Of a stretch of 64,000 bases of DNA, positions 1 to 11,339 are shown piece after piece (position 1 is the stretch's first letter; each line of letters begins with the position of its first letter). The translations under genes were made by a program, and so were the position numbers. Where the stretch lies: contig JAFEMH010002516.1 of the NCBI GenBank assembly GCA_022495995.1, positions 166,001 through 230,000 of the forward strand, in the 5' to 3' direction. The stretch is from Adenophora triphylla var. japonica (Eukaryota; Streptophyta; Magnoliopsida; Asterales; Campanulaceae). A model generated the notes under the pieces. It saw nothing but the letters and a program-made list of their open reading frames with translations. It was not told where the DNA came from and made no database searches.

Positions 1-1677
1 CCACTGAGAGCGTCTTCTATGAATTCTGGTTCCTTCTGCTTTGGAGTTACTGTCTCGAATGTGGCCTCGGCGGCTGATCCGAACAATCTGTTTCCCGTGG
101 AGAGTACCTTGAGTTGCTTCTCCAAGTCTGGGATTCCCTTGAATGTGTATTCGTGCTTGAGTCCTCTGAAACGCTTGAGGTCCCGTGCTAGCTGTTCCAT
201 CCTTTCTGTAGTCTCGGTGCTGACTATCCCTGCTTCTTTCTCATCTTTATCAGTTTCACTGTCGGTTCCCTCAGTTCTGTTGTCGGTTCCGCTATCGGTC
301 CCCTCAGTTCTGCTGTTGGTTCCCCTGTCGGTCCCCTCAGTTCTGCTGTTGGTTCCCCTGGTGAAGTAATGAGCGAGGTCGAAACTGTAAGGTCGGAGGT
401 TGGGTGTGCCGTCGGAGGTTCCCCTTTTGTGGGCTGCTGCCTTGGTGCGGGCGAGCCTTTTGTTCTCCCTGATGTCAGCCGGTGTTGGCACATAGCCAAG
501 CCCCTGGACCGTGGTGTGGTCCTTGACTTCGATGACTTGATGCTGGCCCTGTAACCTTTTGCCAAGCCCCAGTCCTGGGATGAAGTTCATGCGTTTCATC
601 ATCTTCATGGCAGGAGGGATCTTGTCGTGAGACAGTGGAAGGTCCACGTTGCATATTTGGATCTTGGAGGTCTCCAGAGTGAATCCAGTTAATGCCATGT
701 CGTCACTATGCTTGATTTCTAATACTGGAATGTCGTTGGTGCTGGTCCCCTCGGTGGTGACACTGTCGCCGTAGACTGTGGTTAGCTCGTTGCCTTGCAT
801 GAATTTGAGGCACTGATGAAGGGTGGATGCCACGCCATTGATTTGATGCAGCCAGGGACGCCCCAGGATGGCTGTAAAAGTGATTGGAATGTCCAACACT
901 TGAAATTCGGTGGGGATCATCCGCTTGCCGAACCATATATTAAGAGTAGCAACCCCGAGAACTGTACGGGAAGTAGAGTCATAGGCCTTGACAGTGTGGA
1001 CCGAAGGCGGGCGACGCTCGTCCAGCTGGACTGTGATGTAGAGTGGCTCATTGTGATCAGCCCCAAATTTTGGAAGGTCCAAATCTGTGAAGGTGATAAT
1101 GTTGCCATAGTGGATGTTGCCGATCATCTGAATGACTTCGTCTGGGGTTGCGTCCACGGGGACCATGGTACGGGCCAGGCTTTCCTCTAGCTTGAGCTTG
1201 TGAGGATATGAGGACGTGAGCAGGGACCAAAGGGAAATGTTCGCCTGGGTTTGCTTGAGCTGAGTGAGGATCGGGTCCTCTTTCACGGAACTTGTGTCTT
1301 CGGGCAGACTGGGTTGCAGTTCTGGCTCCGCCGGCTTTTTAGTGGCCTTAGGTGGTAATGCATGGATTTGACCCGATCGGGTTAGAACGCTGACATCAGG
1401 TTTGGTTCCTTCTGAACAGGCCGCTCTGAGTTGAGCCATAGTTAGAGGAGGATTCCTCGTAGCATAGGGCCATATGTCTTCCCTCAGCTCATTGACTGTA
1501 GATGTATTCTGGGAGCTTCGGCGGCTTGACGAATTTCGTCCCGGGATGCGCTTGGGTGCCTTTGCGGGGAGGTAGTTTACGGATTGCATGATTGTTCGAA
1601 TGTAAGTGCACAGTGGTGGTTTCTGAACCGAACGTGCGTTGTTGACCTTCCGGGAGTTTGGAGAGTTCTTGGCTCAA
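1..1677 (-). pseudogene. Tat-like Ty3/gypsy polyprotein remnant: gag C-terminal linker, aspartic-protease fold, G-patch-like tail
   Basis: Read right to left, this stretch encodes the linker between gag and protease, then the protease C-terminal half with the lineage-typical GRPWLH motif (about 843-866), then a G-patch-like segment with GLGLGK (about 552-585). This arrangement is known from large plant Ty3/gypsy elements of the Tat type. The reading frame breaks several times between about 1000 and 1680. The protease goes straight from EPLYITVQLDE to HTVKAYDST (about 990-1050), so the loop that should hold the catalytic Asp-[Ser/Thr/Gly]-Gly is absent. The low-complexity acidic/Thr tail at 224-370 comes from a short tandem repeat. 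It is the downstream part of the element also seen at 1774-2486. No RT was found here; it would lie left of position 1. Lineage assignment is inference from motifs. Confidence 0.7.
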
Positions 1678-1773
1678 GCGAACGGTCTCCTTGATCTCTT
1701 CACGGTGATATCGCGCTCCTTTCCTTCTTGCTTGAGCATACTCGGGGCATTACGGAGTTGGGTGCAGCGATAC

Positions 1774-2486
1774 TCATGGTTTGCTAATTTTCCTCCGCTC
1801 TTGGCCCCAAATCAACTTTCTTGCGGCGGAGCCTGCGTCGAGAGTTAAGTGCCTGCGTTTCCTCCCATGTGAAGATAGCCGGTGCTTCTTTGAAGTTGTG
1901 TGCGGCAGTCTAGATAAACTTCCATCGGGGAGAGCTTTCCCTTCTGTTTTATCTGAGTGGCGGGTATGTCGGAAGGTGAGTACACGGCTTCCCGAACATC
2001 TGCCCATGTGACTGGTTGCTTTCCCAGTTGATCGTTTCTGTAAACGAATGCCGCGGTCTGTGGAATTTCCCTGAGTAGTTGCTCGAGACGAATTTCCATC
2101 CTCCTCTTGTTTCTTTTGAATAGACCTTCCTCCCTGAGTTGGCCTTTCAATTTGAGTGCGGAAATGATCCGTCCCCATCCTCCCAGGACCCTTGGGAGTC
2201 CGGTTTTGTTAACCTCACGCCCGGCTTGGAAGAGAATAGTTTCATCGTCTTCGTCGTCGTCCTCACAGAGAACTTGCTTTCCCCGGGTAGGTAAGTGCTG
2301 GTATTCGTTCTGCTGTGCCGTTCCATCTCCTAGGTCATCGGGACCGTTGACCACCCCCGTGTGGCAGAGGGGGTTGGATGAGAACAGACGGTAGTTGAGG
2401 AAGTTGCCATGAGCAAAACTCCTGAGGTCGAACTGGTCTAGAGTGGCCTCTAGCTTTCTGTCTGAAGCTGCCTGTGACACTTTAAG
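1774..2486 (-). pseudogene. Tat-like element coding fragment, left of a nested insertion
   Basis: An open frame runs from the insertion site at 2486 down to 1845 (about 211 codons), followed by disrupted coding-like DNA to about 1774. It has an acidic run (EDDDEDDET) and a basic segment but no domain I can name with certainty; its position before the linker and protease suggests gag or gag-adjacent sequence. At 2482-2486 it is cut by the Del-like element. If one copy of the TTAAG duplication is removed, the frame continues without a break into 11335-11489, which proves that the two pieces were one ORF before the insertion. GC content is clearly higher than in the inserted DNA. Confidence 0.55.
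2482..2486. repeat. Target-site duplication TTAAG, left copy
   Basis: TTAAG directly precedes the LTR terminus TGTGAGGACC. The same five bases follow the other LTR at 11335-11339. Five bases is the usual duplication length for Ty3/gypsy integration. Confidence 0.95.
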
Positions 2487-3914
2487 TGTGAGGACCCCAA
2501 CCCGGAACCTGACCCGTGTCCCGAGCTAGAGTGTCCCCAAAAGAACTCAAACCACCTAAACTTTTTTTAAAACTTTGATTTAACTTACAACTTAAACCTA
2601 CTGAACATAACCATTTCAAAATAACTTCATTCCTCTCTACATGGAAGGAAGAGTTGAATAACTTTAAAAGTAACAACCTGTTTTAATTACAAAGGACTTT
2701 GGTTATAACGTAGAAATTAAGTTTTACACACACAAACTCCATAAAGGAATTATACAAAGTACATCTTCTATGCCAACCTATACGTACCCCGACAAATCCC
2801 AAAATACCACGTCCAAACTCCTTTCCGTCCTCACTTGGCCGGTCCGCCTGTCTCAGGATCTAAAAACATTAAAGGGAGAGGGGTGAGAATAAATCTCAGC
2901 AAGCTATTATGAATGCAGCAATATGCCAAGTAAGATGCAACACATAGCACAGTACATCTCACATATTGGTAAAACAGTAAACACCTTTCGTTACCTTTGT
3001 TTACCTTTCCCGTCTGAATCATAAGTCGTATCACTGTGGGCATAATACTCCACTATTTCTGTGAATGCATATCCACCAGAACCAATATCATATAACCGAG
3101 ACAGTTATGATTATAACTCATCTCCTGTGAACTGCTTAGGCATATTCACATCTTATAAGACCCGTTTTTCAGGGAACCAAATAAGATAGTAGCAACTCTG
3201 TAAGGCTTTTGGCTCAATACAGATGCTATACCCCAGTCTGTGGCCGCAGAGGGGGAGAGGTCACAGGTATGATGGACCTTCAATCACTTAGAGAACAAAT
3301 CAATAATTGATTGAATTCCATTATACCCCCAATCACATAAAATATAAACACGTTCAAGCACATAATAGATACTTGAAATATAATCCACAAAGGGGATAAG
3401 CAATGTAGCCACATGGTAAAATATACTCATGTTAAACCAATATCATAGTGTAACATTTATGTAATACACTAAACATATTACTATCAATGAATATGAATCC
3501 AAGTAAGGTACAATATAATCAATAAATCCACCATTGGAATAGCAATACAACCATACGATAAATATATCCACACTTGGGATAACAATGCACCCATATAATG
3601 AACATATCCACACTGGGAATAACAATTTAACAACATAGTATATAAATCCACACCTTGGATAATAATAAATCAATGTGGTAATTACACATTCCCAAACTAG
3701 TACGATAGTGTAACCTACAACTTCTACACTATTCAAACCGATCACCAAGGATATAGGCAAGTAAGGCCACTATGTGTCATGACTCAACCCTACATAGTCA
3801 TTATACAACCTCAAATAAACTTAATAATGGTTCAAGATCTATTTCCCCAAGTTGAGCTTCTTTAATCTAAGTTAAAAGGGATTAATTCCTATCCGGCTTG
3901 GATTAGGTTCTACT

Positions 3915-3922
3915 AATTTATA
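3915..3922 (-). promoter_or_regulatory. TATA box of the Del-like LTR (left copy)
   Basis: The reverse complement reads TATAAATT, about 70 bases downstream (on the element strand) of the GC-dyad array. The other LTR has the same box at 10067-10074. Confidence 0.6.
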
Positions 3923-3991
3923 GTGGTTGGGAATCATACCACGAGGTTGTTGGTAAAAATCAGTAAGAAATTAACTGAGGGAATCTGGTGA

Positions 3992-4174
3992 CATGGGCGA
4001 CCGCCCATGTCACTTGGGCGACCGCCCAAGGGAGCTTCAAAGGAAGACCGGCTACTGGAGGGGTGGGCGACCGCACAAGATACCTTGGGCGACCGCCCAA
4101 GAAGGTATTAAGGGAGAGTCATTTTCTGGACACATGGGCGGCCGCTCAAGCCCCCCCATGGGCGACCGCCCAAG
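3992..4174. promoter_or_regulatory. Array of six GC-rich dyads (TGGGCGACCGCCCA)
   Basis: Six units with core TGGGCGACCGCCCA occur at about 3992, 4013, 4063, 4084, 4133 and 4157; four are perfect and two are variants (GACCGCACA, GGCCGCTCA). The flanks extend several into 18-base dyads starting CAT or CTT and ending ATG or AAG. They lie just upstream of the LTR TATA box. Confidence 0.8.
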
Positions 4175-5186
4175 TCCCCTTCCAGCCATACTAAATTCTA
4201 AACCCCTTTTCACCTAGTTTCTTTTCCCCCTTTATAATTCTTTTTTATTTTTGATGCTCATGAAAGACTCCCAAATAATTACTACTTCATTCTAAATCAA
4301 TCAAACCCAAACAACATAAACCTCAATCCTATACAACTTGATCTCCTATACATTTCCTACCACAACCCTAGTTCAATCATCTTCATTTACCTTAACCCAT
4401 TTTCATCCACTTCTTGGTCATCTTCTATGAACAACAACAACAACATCCTTCCATAACTTTAACCAATTTCTCCATTCTAAGAGGGTTTCCAAGCATCAAA
4501 CATTCATTTAACAATAAATACAACATTCATATCTTATGAACATTTAAAGAAGGGAAAGTCATAATAACTCACTTTGAAGTAGGAGATGGATTATGGATTT
4601 CTTGAGCTTGTTAAACTCCCCTAGATGCACCATTCACAAAAGTACAACTTGATTTGAAATTGTAGAAGAATTGAGCTTGGTAGAAGTCTTGGAAGGAGAG
4701 GCTTTCAATATAGATCTTCCATGGAAATTGTAAGAAGAAAATGGAGAAGAATGATGGAGGAGGTTAGAGGGAGTGGGGAAAGAGTAAGGAGGAAGTATAG
4801 AAGGTATGGGGAGGTTTGACTATTGGGGAGAGGAGGATGAGGAAATTAGGGGGAAGCATGGTCCCCCCCATGCCCCTAATAATGTAAGGCTTTCACCCAT
4901 TTAAAATAAAGCCCCCAAATGTTTAAATAAAGAACTTCAACCTTTTACTTCTTTCCTCTACACAAGTAATTTAGCTACTCACATTTTATTTATTTTCAAT
5001 TACCATATCCCAATAAAATAATTTAACTTATTTCCATATTTAACCTAAGGATTTTAAAACTATCCTTCCACCATCTCATCCTAACATAAGAATTTAAATA
5101 CATAAAATAAACACATAGAGTTAACATTAATATTAAAAGCATAACATATTATACTAAAATTTGTGCCTAGGGTTAGGGTCGTTACA

Positions 5187-5202
5187 CTCACTCCCCCTTA
5201 AA
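5187..5202 (-). other. Polypurine tract of the Del-like element
   Basis: On the element strand this reads TTTAAGGGGGAGTGAG, directly followed by the LTR start TGTAACGACC. This is the expected position for the plus-strand primer in reverse transcription and fixes the minus orientation. Confidence 0.85.
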
Positions 5203-5439
5203 GAAAATTCGTCCCGAATTTTAAACTTGCTTACCCTAATGATCAATTAAAGAAGGTGTCCTCCCTATAAAAGTCAAATTCGCTTAATCATCATTAGTTG
5301 AAGAACTCCATACACATGAGGAATTATAAAGATAATTTTTCCCATACAATGTTCCATACGTTACCGACTCAATACTGACTGAAATCCACTAATACACGCA
5401 AACCCACTAAGGTTACCAAACTTCTCAAGTTGAAAGGAA

Positions 5440-7250
5440 ATCCATCGCACAACACACAACTTAATCTCAAGGACCTGGATAGTCTTCTCTGTTTGCCCAC
5501 TGCCTGAGGATGAAACACATTACTGAAACTCGACTTGGAACTCAAAACCTTGCATCCAGCTTCCCAAAGTACAAAAAATTCTCGATCCCGATCTGGTAAA
5601 ATGTTGATTGGTGCTCCACGAAATCAATCAATCTCTCGCATGCACAATGTTTTAATTTCTCCCTCGAACCCTTCGTTGAAATAAGTAGAAAGTAAACCGA
5701 CTTGATCTATATATCCACTATTACTCCAACACACCCATCTTCATCGACGTTGAAGGTAGCTCTAGTTACAAAATTCCATCGCAATGTCTTCCCTTCGAAT
5801 CTTCTAACTCTTCTTCAAATCTTGATACCTCTTCGAACTTTCCTGATGGATCACAATTTTAGATCTATGGTCTTCCTCTAAAACTGGTCTTCTAATCTCT
5901 TGCAGTAACGGTATGCACATTCCGAGTTGAGGTTAAATTTTCATCCCAATTGTCGTTACAAAATCCTTGGTCTTCCCATCTTGAAACTAGCCGATAATCC
6001 TCTTAACTTCTGAATCATGGTTGAACTTCCTCTAAAGTCTCCACACTATAAGTGTAACTTGAATATTCGCAATAATATCTCACCTTGCAACTCAAAGGGT
6101 ATACTTGTTAACACATGAGCCTTTCGGCTAATCGCATTTGCAATCACAATAACTTTCCCGGTTAACAAGATATAGCACAATTTAAGTCTTTCTAATAATT
6201 TCCACCTCGACTTTGCTTATTGTTAAATTCCTTCCGAACCCACAAATACTTTAAGCTTTTATGATCGGTAACACATCTCGAGATTTAGTTGCACATAGTT
6301 AAAATTTTTCACTTGTAAAACGCAATATAATCTCACTACTCCCAAGTTGAAAATAAGAAAATTATGTTCCTTTTGTTTCACTTCTTCTAAATAGAAGTTA
6401 TCACTTCCCATTGATACGCAATTAAAATCGTCAATTTCTCACATCCATTAGTCAGATAGGATCGGATCTGCAATCAACCTATTCTTCATTTCTACCTATA
6501 TGATTCACCCTTATTGGCATTTTACATCATGGATACCTCTTCCAGGTTAACTATATCAACAATAATACAATTCTCAAGAATCTAATGATACTCCCTTGGT
6601 AGCACCCCTTTCAATCCTAAAACTACGGACTCATTATGGCAATATTCCAAAGCCAACTCACAATTATTAAACTTCACACATAAATTCTCCTATTGAAGAA
6701 TAGATAACACAATTCACAATTAATTTTCATTATATTCTCAACTTCAAATAAGCAAGGATGTCACCACTAATAATTTCCACAAGCTATCAAGATAAAGATA
6801 AAACTCTGCTCATTATAATCACAACAAAATCGAGACCGTTCTATAAGGTGCTTTTGATATAGGCATTAAACCCGACACTAAATCAATACGTAATTCCACT
6901 TCCCAACCGGAAGTCATATAATACTTTGCTGAAAGCACACTTACCATTTTCCTAATTAGCACATAGCAATTTTCGAAGACTTCTTACCTAAGTCTACCAC
7001 ATACCAATTAAGCTTCACACTTTTTAACCAAAATTTGTTTCAATCTTTAAGGCATATATAACAAGGGTACCACATAAAGGCTTATCTGCATCTAATACCA
7101 TATAGACCAATTAGGCATAGAAAGAAAGACTCGTTTCATACGATAGTCTATTAATACAAGGTCACTACTTAACCAATCTAGGCCAAGTATACATCAAAAT
7201 CACACATTGGTAATCATACTAAATCAACTGGCAATACATGCTCAGTTATG
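5440..7250 (-). pseudogene. Decayed gypsy pol (protease, RT, RNase H, integrase pieces) in the Del-like element
   Basis: There is no long ORF, but pieces appear in canonical order on the minus strand. Near 7170-7210: protease C-terminus with HVLPVDLV and LPMCDFDV. Near 6835-6920: RT N-terminus with RIDLVSGLMPISKAPYRT. Near 6200-6275: RNase H region with TDHKSLKYLWVRKEF, then ANAISRKAH near 6115-6145. Near 5440-5650: integrase core, with SFSNVFHPQ matching the FHPQTDGQ box but lacking the TDGQ residues. Stops and frameshifts separate them all, and total length is about half of a normal pol. The LTRs are young, so this decay predates the insertion. Confidence 0.8.
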
Positions 7251-7499
7251 ACCACATCACTCTAGTGGTAAACCAAAGAAGATTCGAGGTACTCTCTCAT
7301 AAGAGCAGAAACCTCTAACACATAAACAAATCTTATGCAATATAGGCCACGTTCAAGCAAAATGCAATGCCAAATATGCATGAAATGAACCGGGATCTAT
7401 AAAAGTATGACCCCTACTTCTGAGACAGGTATATTATCTCTAAAGGCAGCTGAGGGATCTATCCCTCCAAGACTCAAAACAAGGATTCAACTTTAAACA

Positions 7500-8543
7500 T
7501 TACCTTTTTGGATTCCCTTCATTGTCCCTTTTCATTCCACCTCTTTGCCCCCTATGATCGGACCCCGAAGCTAACATCTGATGAAATACAGGACAATTTT
7601 TCTTGTAGTGCCCCATTTCTCCACAATTCATGCATTTCCCTTGCTTACTCCAACACTTGTCTTCAGAATGACCCATCTTCTTGCAATAACCACATACGAT
7701 CCTTACCTGATTTGAAGTCGGATGAGTTGTCGTAGTCACCGCTTCTTCTCCTCTTGCTAATCCCGATGCTGATCCTCTCTGTTGCCTTCTACTATATCCA
7801 GAACCTTGGCCTTGAAATCTCTGTTTACTTCCACTTCCACCCTCAGATCTACCCCGGTGCTCGTCAATGTCATTCTCTATTCGATAGGCTTTATTCACTG
7901 CTGCTTGGAAATCTGTGAAGTCGTGAGTCAATAACTGTTTCCTAAACTCTAGCCTTAATCCCTTCACAAATCGATATACCCTTCTCTCTTCTTCCGGCAC
8001 CAAATGTGGACAATAGCGAGCTAGCTCCGTAAACCTTGCTGAGTACTGCGCCACAGTCATTGATCCTTGCTCTAATCTCAAAAACTCGACTTCCTTCCTA
8101 TCTCTTGTAACCATTGGAATAAAGTGATCTCGAAACTTGCGTGTGAAGTTCTCCCAAGTCTGCGGTGTAAGGTCCCGATCCCAGCCATCCTTCACTACTT
8201 GCCACCAATGCTCTGCAGGTCCTTCTAACTTGAAGATTGCGCATCTCACCTTTTCTACATCTGTACTCTCCATCGCTGCGAAAATCTTATTCATAGCTTC
8301 AAGCCATCTCTCCGCCTTCTCCGAATCTGGGTCTCCACTAAAGCTTGGCGGTGTCATCTTGACAAACTTTTCCAAACCATGCCCATATCTGCCTTCTTGA
8401 TGTTGCTGTGCTTGCCCTTGTGTTGCCATATTTTGCAAAAATCCTCGGAACATGTTCATCGTCTCAATATTCGGATTTCCATCACTTCCGGAAATACCAA
8501 CATTGCCCGGAACCTAATGCTGATCATCCTCATTTCCAGCCAT
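7500..8543 (-). CDS. Gag of the Del-like element (capsid plus two CCHC zinc knuckles), early stop in the N-terminus
   Basis: The open frame 8459-7500 encodes 319 residues: a retrotransposon gag/capsid domain (about residues 40-200, with PPSFSGDPD, AEHWW and the YCPHLVPEEE stretch), a Gly/Ser/Arg-rich linker, then two knuckles, CGYCKKMGHSEDKC (about 256-269) and CMNCGEMGHYKKNC (about 276-289), which bind genomic RNA. The same frame extends upstream to an ATG at 8543 (MAGNEDDQH) with a TAG at codon 10 (8514-8516). The related element at 23103-28264 starts with the similar MAGNNDDQR, so 8543 is probably the ancestral start. Translation would have to begin at the ATG at 8459. Gag is the only intact protein of this element and could co-package its RNA with that of autonomous relatives. 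Confidence 0.82.
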
Positions 8544-8626
8544 TGACTAAGCTCCTGCATTAAACACTCGGCGTAAATTATCACACACTCTCACTCAGCT
8601 AGACTCTACCCGAGAACTCTAACCGA

Positions 8627-8638
8627 GCTCTGATACCA
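8627..8638 (-). other. Primer-binding site, tRNA-iMet
   Basis: The element strand reads TGGTATCAGAGC two bases after the 5' LTR end. This matches the 3' end of plant initiator-Met tRNA, the usual chromovirus primer. Confidence 0.92.
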
Positions 8639-8640
8639 AC

Positions 8641-11334
8641 TGTGAGGACCCCAACCCGGAACCTGACCCGTGTCCCGAGCTAGAGTGTCCCCAAAAGAAC
8701 TCAAACCACCTAAACTTTTTTTAAAACTTTGATTTAACTTACAACTTAAACCTACTGAACATAACCATTTCAAAATAACTTCATTCCTCTCTACATGGAA
8801 GGAAGAGTTGAATAACTTTAAAAGTAACAACCTGTTTTAATTACAAAGGACTTTGGTTATAACGTAGAAATTAAGTTTTACACACACAAACTCTATAAAG
8901 GAATTATACAAAGTACATCTTCTATGCCAACCTATACGTACCCCGACAAATCCCAAAATACCACGTCCAAACTCCTTTCCGTCCTCACTTGGCCGGTCCG
9001 CCTGTCTCAGGATCTAAAAACATTAAAGGGAGAGGGGTGAGAATAAATCTCAGCAAGCTATTATGAATGCAGCAATATGCCAAGTAAGATGCAACACATA
9101 GCACAAGACATCTCACATATTGGTAAAACAAGAAACACCTTTCGTTACCTTTGTTTACCTTTCCCGTCCGAATCATAAGTCGTATCACCGTGGGCATAAT
9201 ACTCCACTATTTCGTGAATGCATATCCACCGTAACCAATATCATATAACCGAGACAGCTATGATTATAACTCATCTCCCGTGAACTGCTTAGGCATATTC
9301 ACATCTTATAAGACCCGTTTTTCAGGGAACCAAATAAGATAGTAGCAACTCTGTAAGGCTTTTGGCTCAATACGTATGCTATACCCCGCCCTGTGGCCGC
9401 AGAGGGGGAGAGGTCACAGTATGATGGACCTTCAATCACTTAGAGAACAAATCAATAATTGATTGAATTCCATTATACCCCCAATCACATAAAATATAAA
9501 CACGTTCAAGCACATAATAGATACTTGAAATATAATCCACAAAGGGGATAAGCAATGTAGCCACATGGTAAAATATACTCATGTTAAACCAATATCATAG
9601 TGTAACATTTATGTAATACACTAAACATATTACTATCAATGAATATGAATCCAAGTAAGGTACAATATAATCAATAAATCCACCATTGGAATAGCAATAC
9701 AACCATACGATAAATATATCCACACTTGGGATAACAATGCACCCATATAATGAACATATCCACACTGGGAATAACAATTTAACAACATAGTATATAAATC
9801 CACACCTTGGATAATAATAAATCAATGTGGTAATTACACATTCCCAAACTAGTACGATAGTGTAACCTACAACTTCTACACTATTCAAACCGATCACCAA
9901 GGATATAGGCAAGTAAGGCCACTATGTGTCATGACTCAACCCTACATAGTCATTATACAACCTCAAATAAACTTAATAATGGTTCAAGATCTATTTCCCC
10001 AAGTTGAGCTTCTTTAATCTAAGTTAAAAGGGATTAATTCCTATCCGGCTTGGATTAGGTTCTACTAATTTATAGTGGTTGGGAATCATACCACGAGGTT
10101 GTTGGTAAAAATCAGTAAGAAATTAGCGGGAATTCGGTGACATGGGCGACCGCCCATGTCACTTGGGCGACCGCCCAAGGGAGCTTCAAAGGAAGGCCAG
10201 CTACTGGAGGGGTGGGCGACCGCACAAGATACCTTGGGCGACCGCCCAAGAAGGTATTAAGGGAGAGTCATTTTCTGGACACATGGGCGGCCGCTCAAGC
10301 CCCCCCATGGGCGACCGCCCAAGTCCCCTTCCAGCCATACTAAATTCTAAACCCCTTTTCACCTAGTTTCTTTTCCCCCTTTATAATTCTTTCTTATTTT
10401 TGATGCTCATGAAAGACTCCCAAATAATTACTACTTCATTCTAAATCAATCAAACCCAAACAACATAAACCTCAATCCTATACAACTTGATCTCCTATAC
10501 ATTTCCTACCACAACCCTAGTTCAATCAACTTCATTTACCTTAACCCATTTTCATCCACTTCTTGGTCATCTTCTATGAACAACAACAACATCCTTCCAT
10601 AACTTTAACCAATTTCTCCATTCTAAGAGGGTTTCCAAGCATCAAACATTCATTTAACAATAAATACAACATTCATATCTTATGAACATTTAAAGAAGGG
10701 AAAGTCATAATAACTCACTTTGAAGTAGGAGATGGATTATGGATTTCTTGAGCTTGTTAAACTCCACTAGATGCACCATTCACAAAAGTACAACTTGATT
10801 TGAAATTGTAGAAGAATTGAGCTTGGTAGAAGTCTTGGAAGGAGAGGCTTTCAATATAGATCTTCCATGGAAATTGTAAGAAGAAAATGGAGAAGAATGA
10901 TGGAGGAGGTTAGAGGGAGTGGGGAAAGAGTAAGGAGGAAGTATAGAAGGTATGGGGAGGTTTGACTATTGGGGAGAGGAGGATGAGGAAATTAGGGGGA
11001 ATCATGGTCCCCCCCCCATGCCCCTAATAATGTAAGGCTTTCACCCATTTAAAATAAAGCCCCCAAATGTTTAAATAAAGAACTTCAACCTTTTACTTCT
11101 TTCCTCTACACAAGTAATTTAGCTACTCACATTTTATTTATTTTCAATTACCATATCCCAATAAAATAATTTAACTTATTTCCATATTTAACCTAAGGAT
11201 TTTAAAACTATCCTTCCACCATCTCATCCTAACATAAGAATTTAAATACATAAAATAAACACATAGAGTTAACATTAATATTAAAATCATAACATATTAT
11301 ACTAAAATTTGTGCCTAGGGCTAGGGTCGTTACA
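8641..11334 (-). repeat. 5' LTR of the Del-like element
   Basis: A 2,694-bp partner of the left LTR with the same termini (TGTGAGGACC ... GTCGTTACA on the plus strand). Differences are scattered substitutions and a few short indels, for example one fewer CAA near 10580. It carries the same promoter module at 10067-10323, driving minus-strand transcription toward gag. Confidence 0.93.
10067..10323 (-). promoter_or_regulatory. Promoter module of the Del-like 5' LTR: TATA box plus six-unit GC-dyad array
   Basis: Going downstream on the minus strand: six TGGGCGACCGCCCA-type dyads (10141-10323), about 65 bases, then TATAAATT (10067-10074). All six units keep the state seen in the left LTR, so no unit has been gained or lost since insertion. 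Confidence 0.7.
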
Positions 11335-11339
11335 TTAAG
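11335..11339. repeat. Target-site duplication TTAAG, right copy
   Basis: Directly follows the LTR end TTACA and matches 2482-2486. Confidence 0.95.

Larger units (their letters stand above)
2487..5186 (-). repeat. 3' LTR of the Del-like element
   Basis: On the plus strand it begins TGTGAGGACC and ends GGTCGTTACA, giving TG...CA termini; on the element strand it begins TGTAACGACC. It holds a GC-dyad array (3992-4174), a minus-strand TATA box (3915-3922) and, beyond that, degenerate repeats of about 40 bases built around ATCCACA.TTGGGATA (about 3500-3700). The hydrophobic ORF at 3443-3760 comes from these repeats and is identical in the other LTR because the LTRs are copies, not because of selection. 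Confidence 0.93.
2487..11334 (-). mobile_element. Complete Del/Tekay-like Ty3/gypsy LTR retrotransposon, non-autonomous (gag present, pol decayed)
   Basis: The element is 8,848 bp and transcribed on the minus strand. It has two long LTRs (2,700 and 2,694 bp), a tRNA-iMet primer-binding site, a polypurine tract, a gag ORF with two zinc knuckles, and flanking TTAAG duplications. The LTRs differ at only about 25-30 places by eye (roughly 1%), so insertion is recent. The 3.45-kb interior nevertheless contains no pol ORF, only recognisable pieces of protease, RT, RNase H and integrase riddled with stops. It therefore resembles a gag-only (TR-GAG-type) element mobilised in trans. Long LTRs, iMet priming and the gag sequence point to the chromovirus Del/Tekay group; that lineage call is inference. 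It interrupts a Tat-like ORF. Confidence 0.92.

Noticed and set aside
3443..3760. 105-residue hydrophobic ORF present identically at 9595-9912
   Set aside because: It lies in both LTRs of one element and arises from degenerate repeats; identity reflects LTR copying, not selection.
3988..4217. ORFs reading MTWATAHVTWATAQ and MGDRPCHLGDRP (also at 10137-10366, 46429-46643 and 51133-51393)
   Set aside because: Translations of the GC-dyad arrays in any frame give such repeats; no codon constraint is visible.
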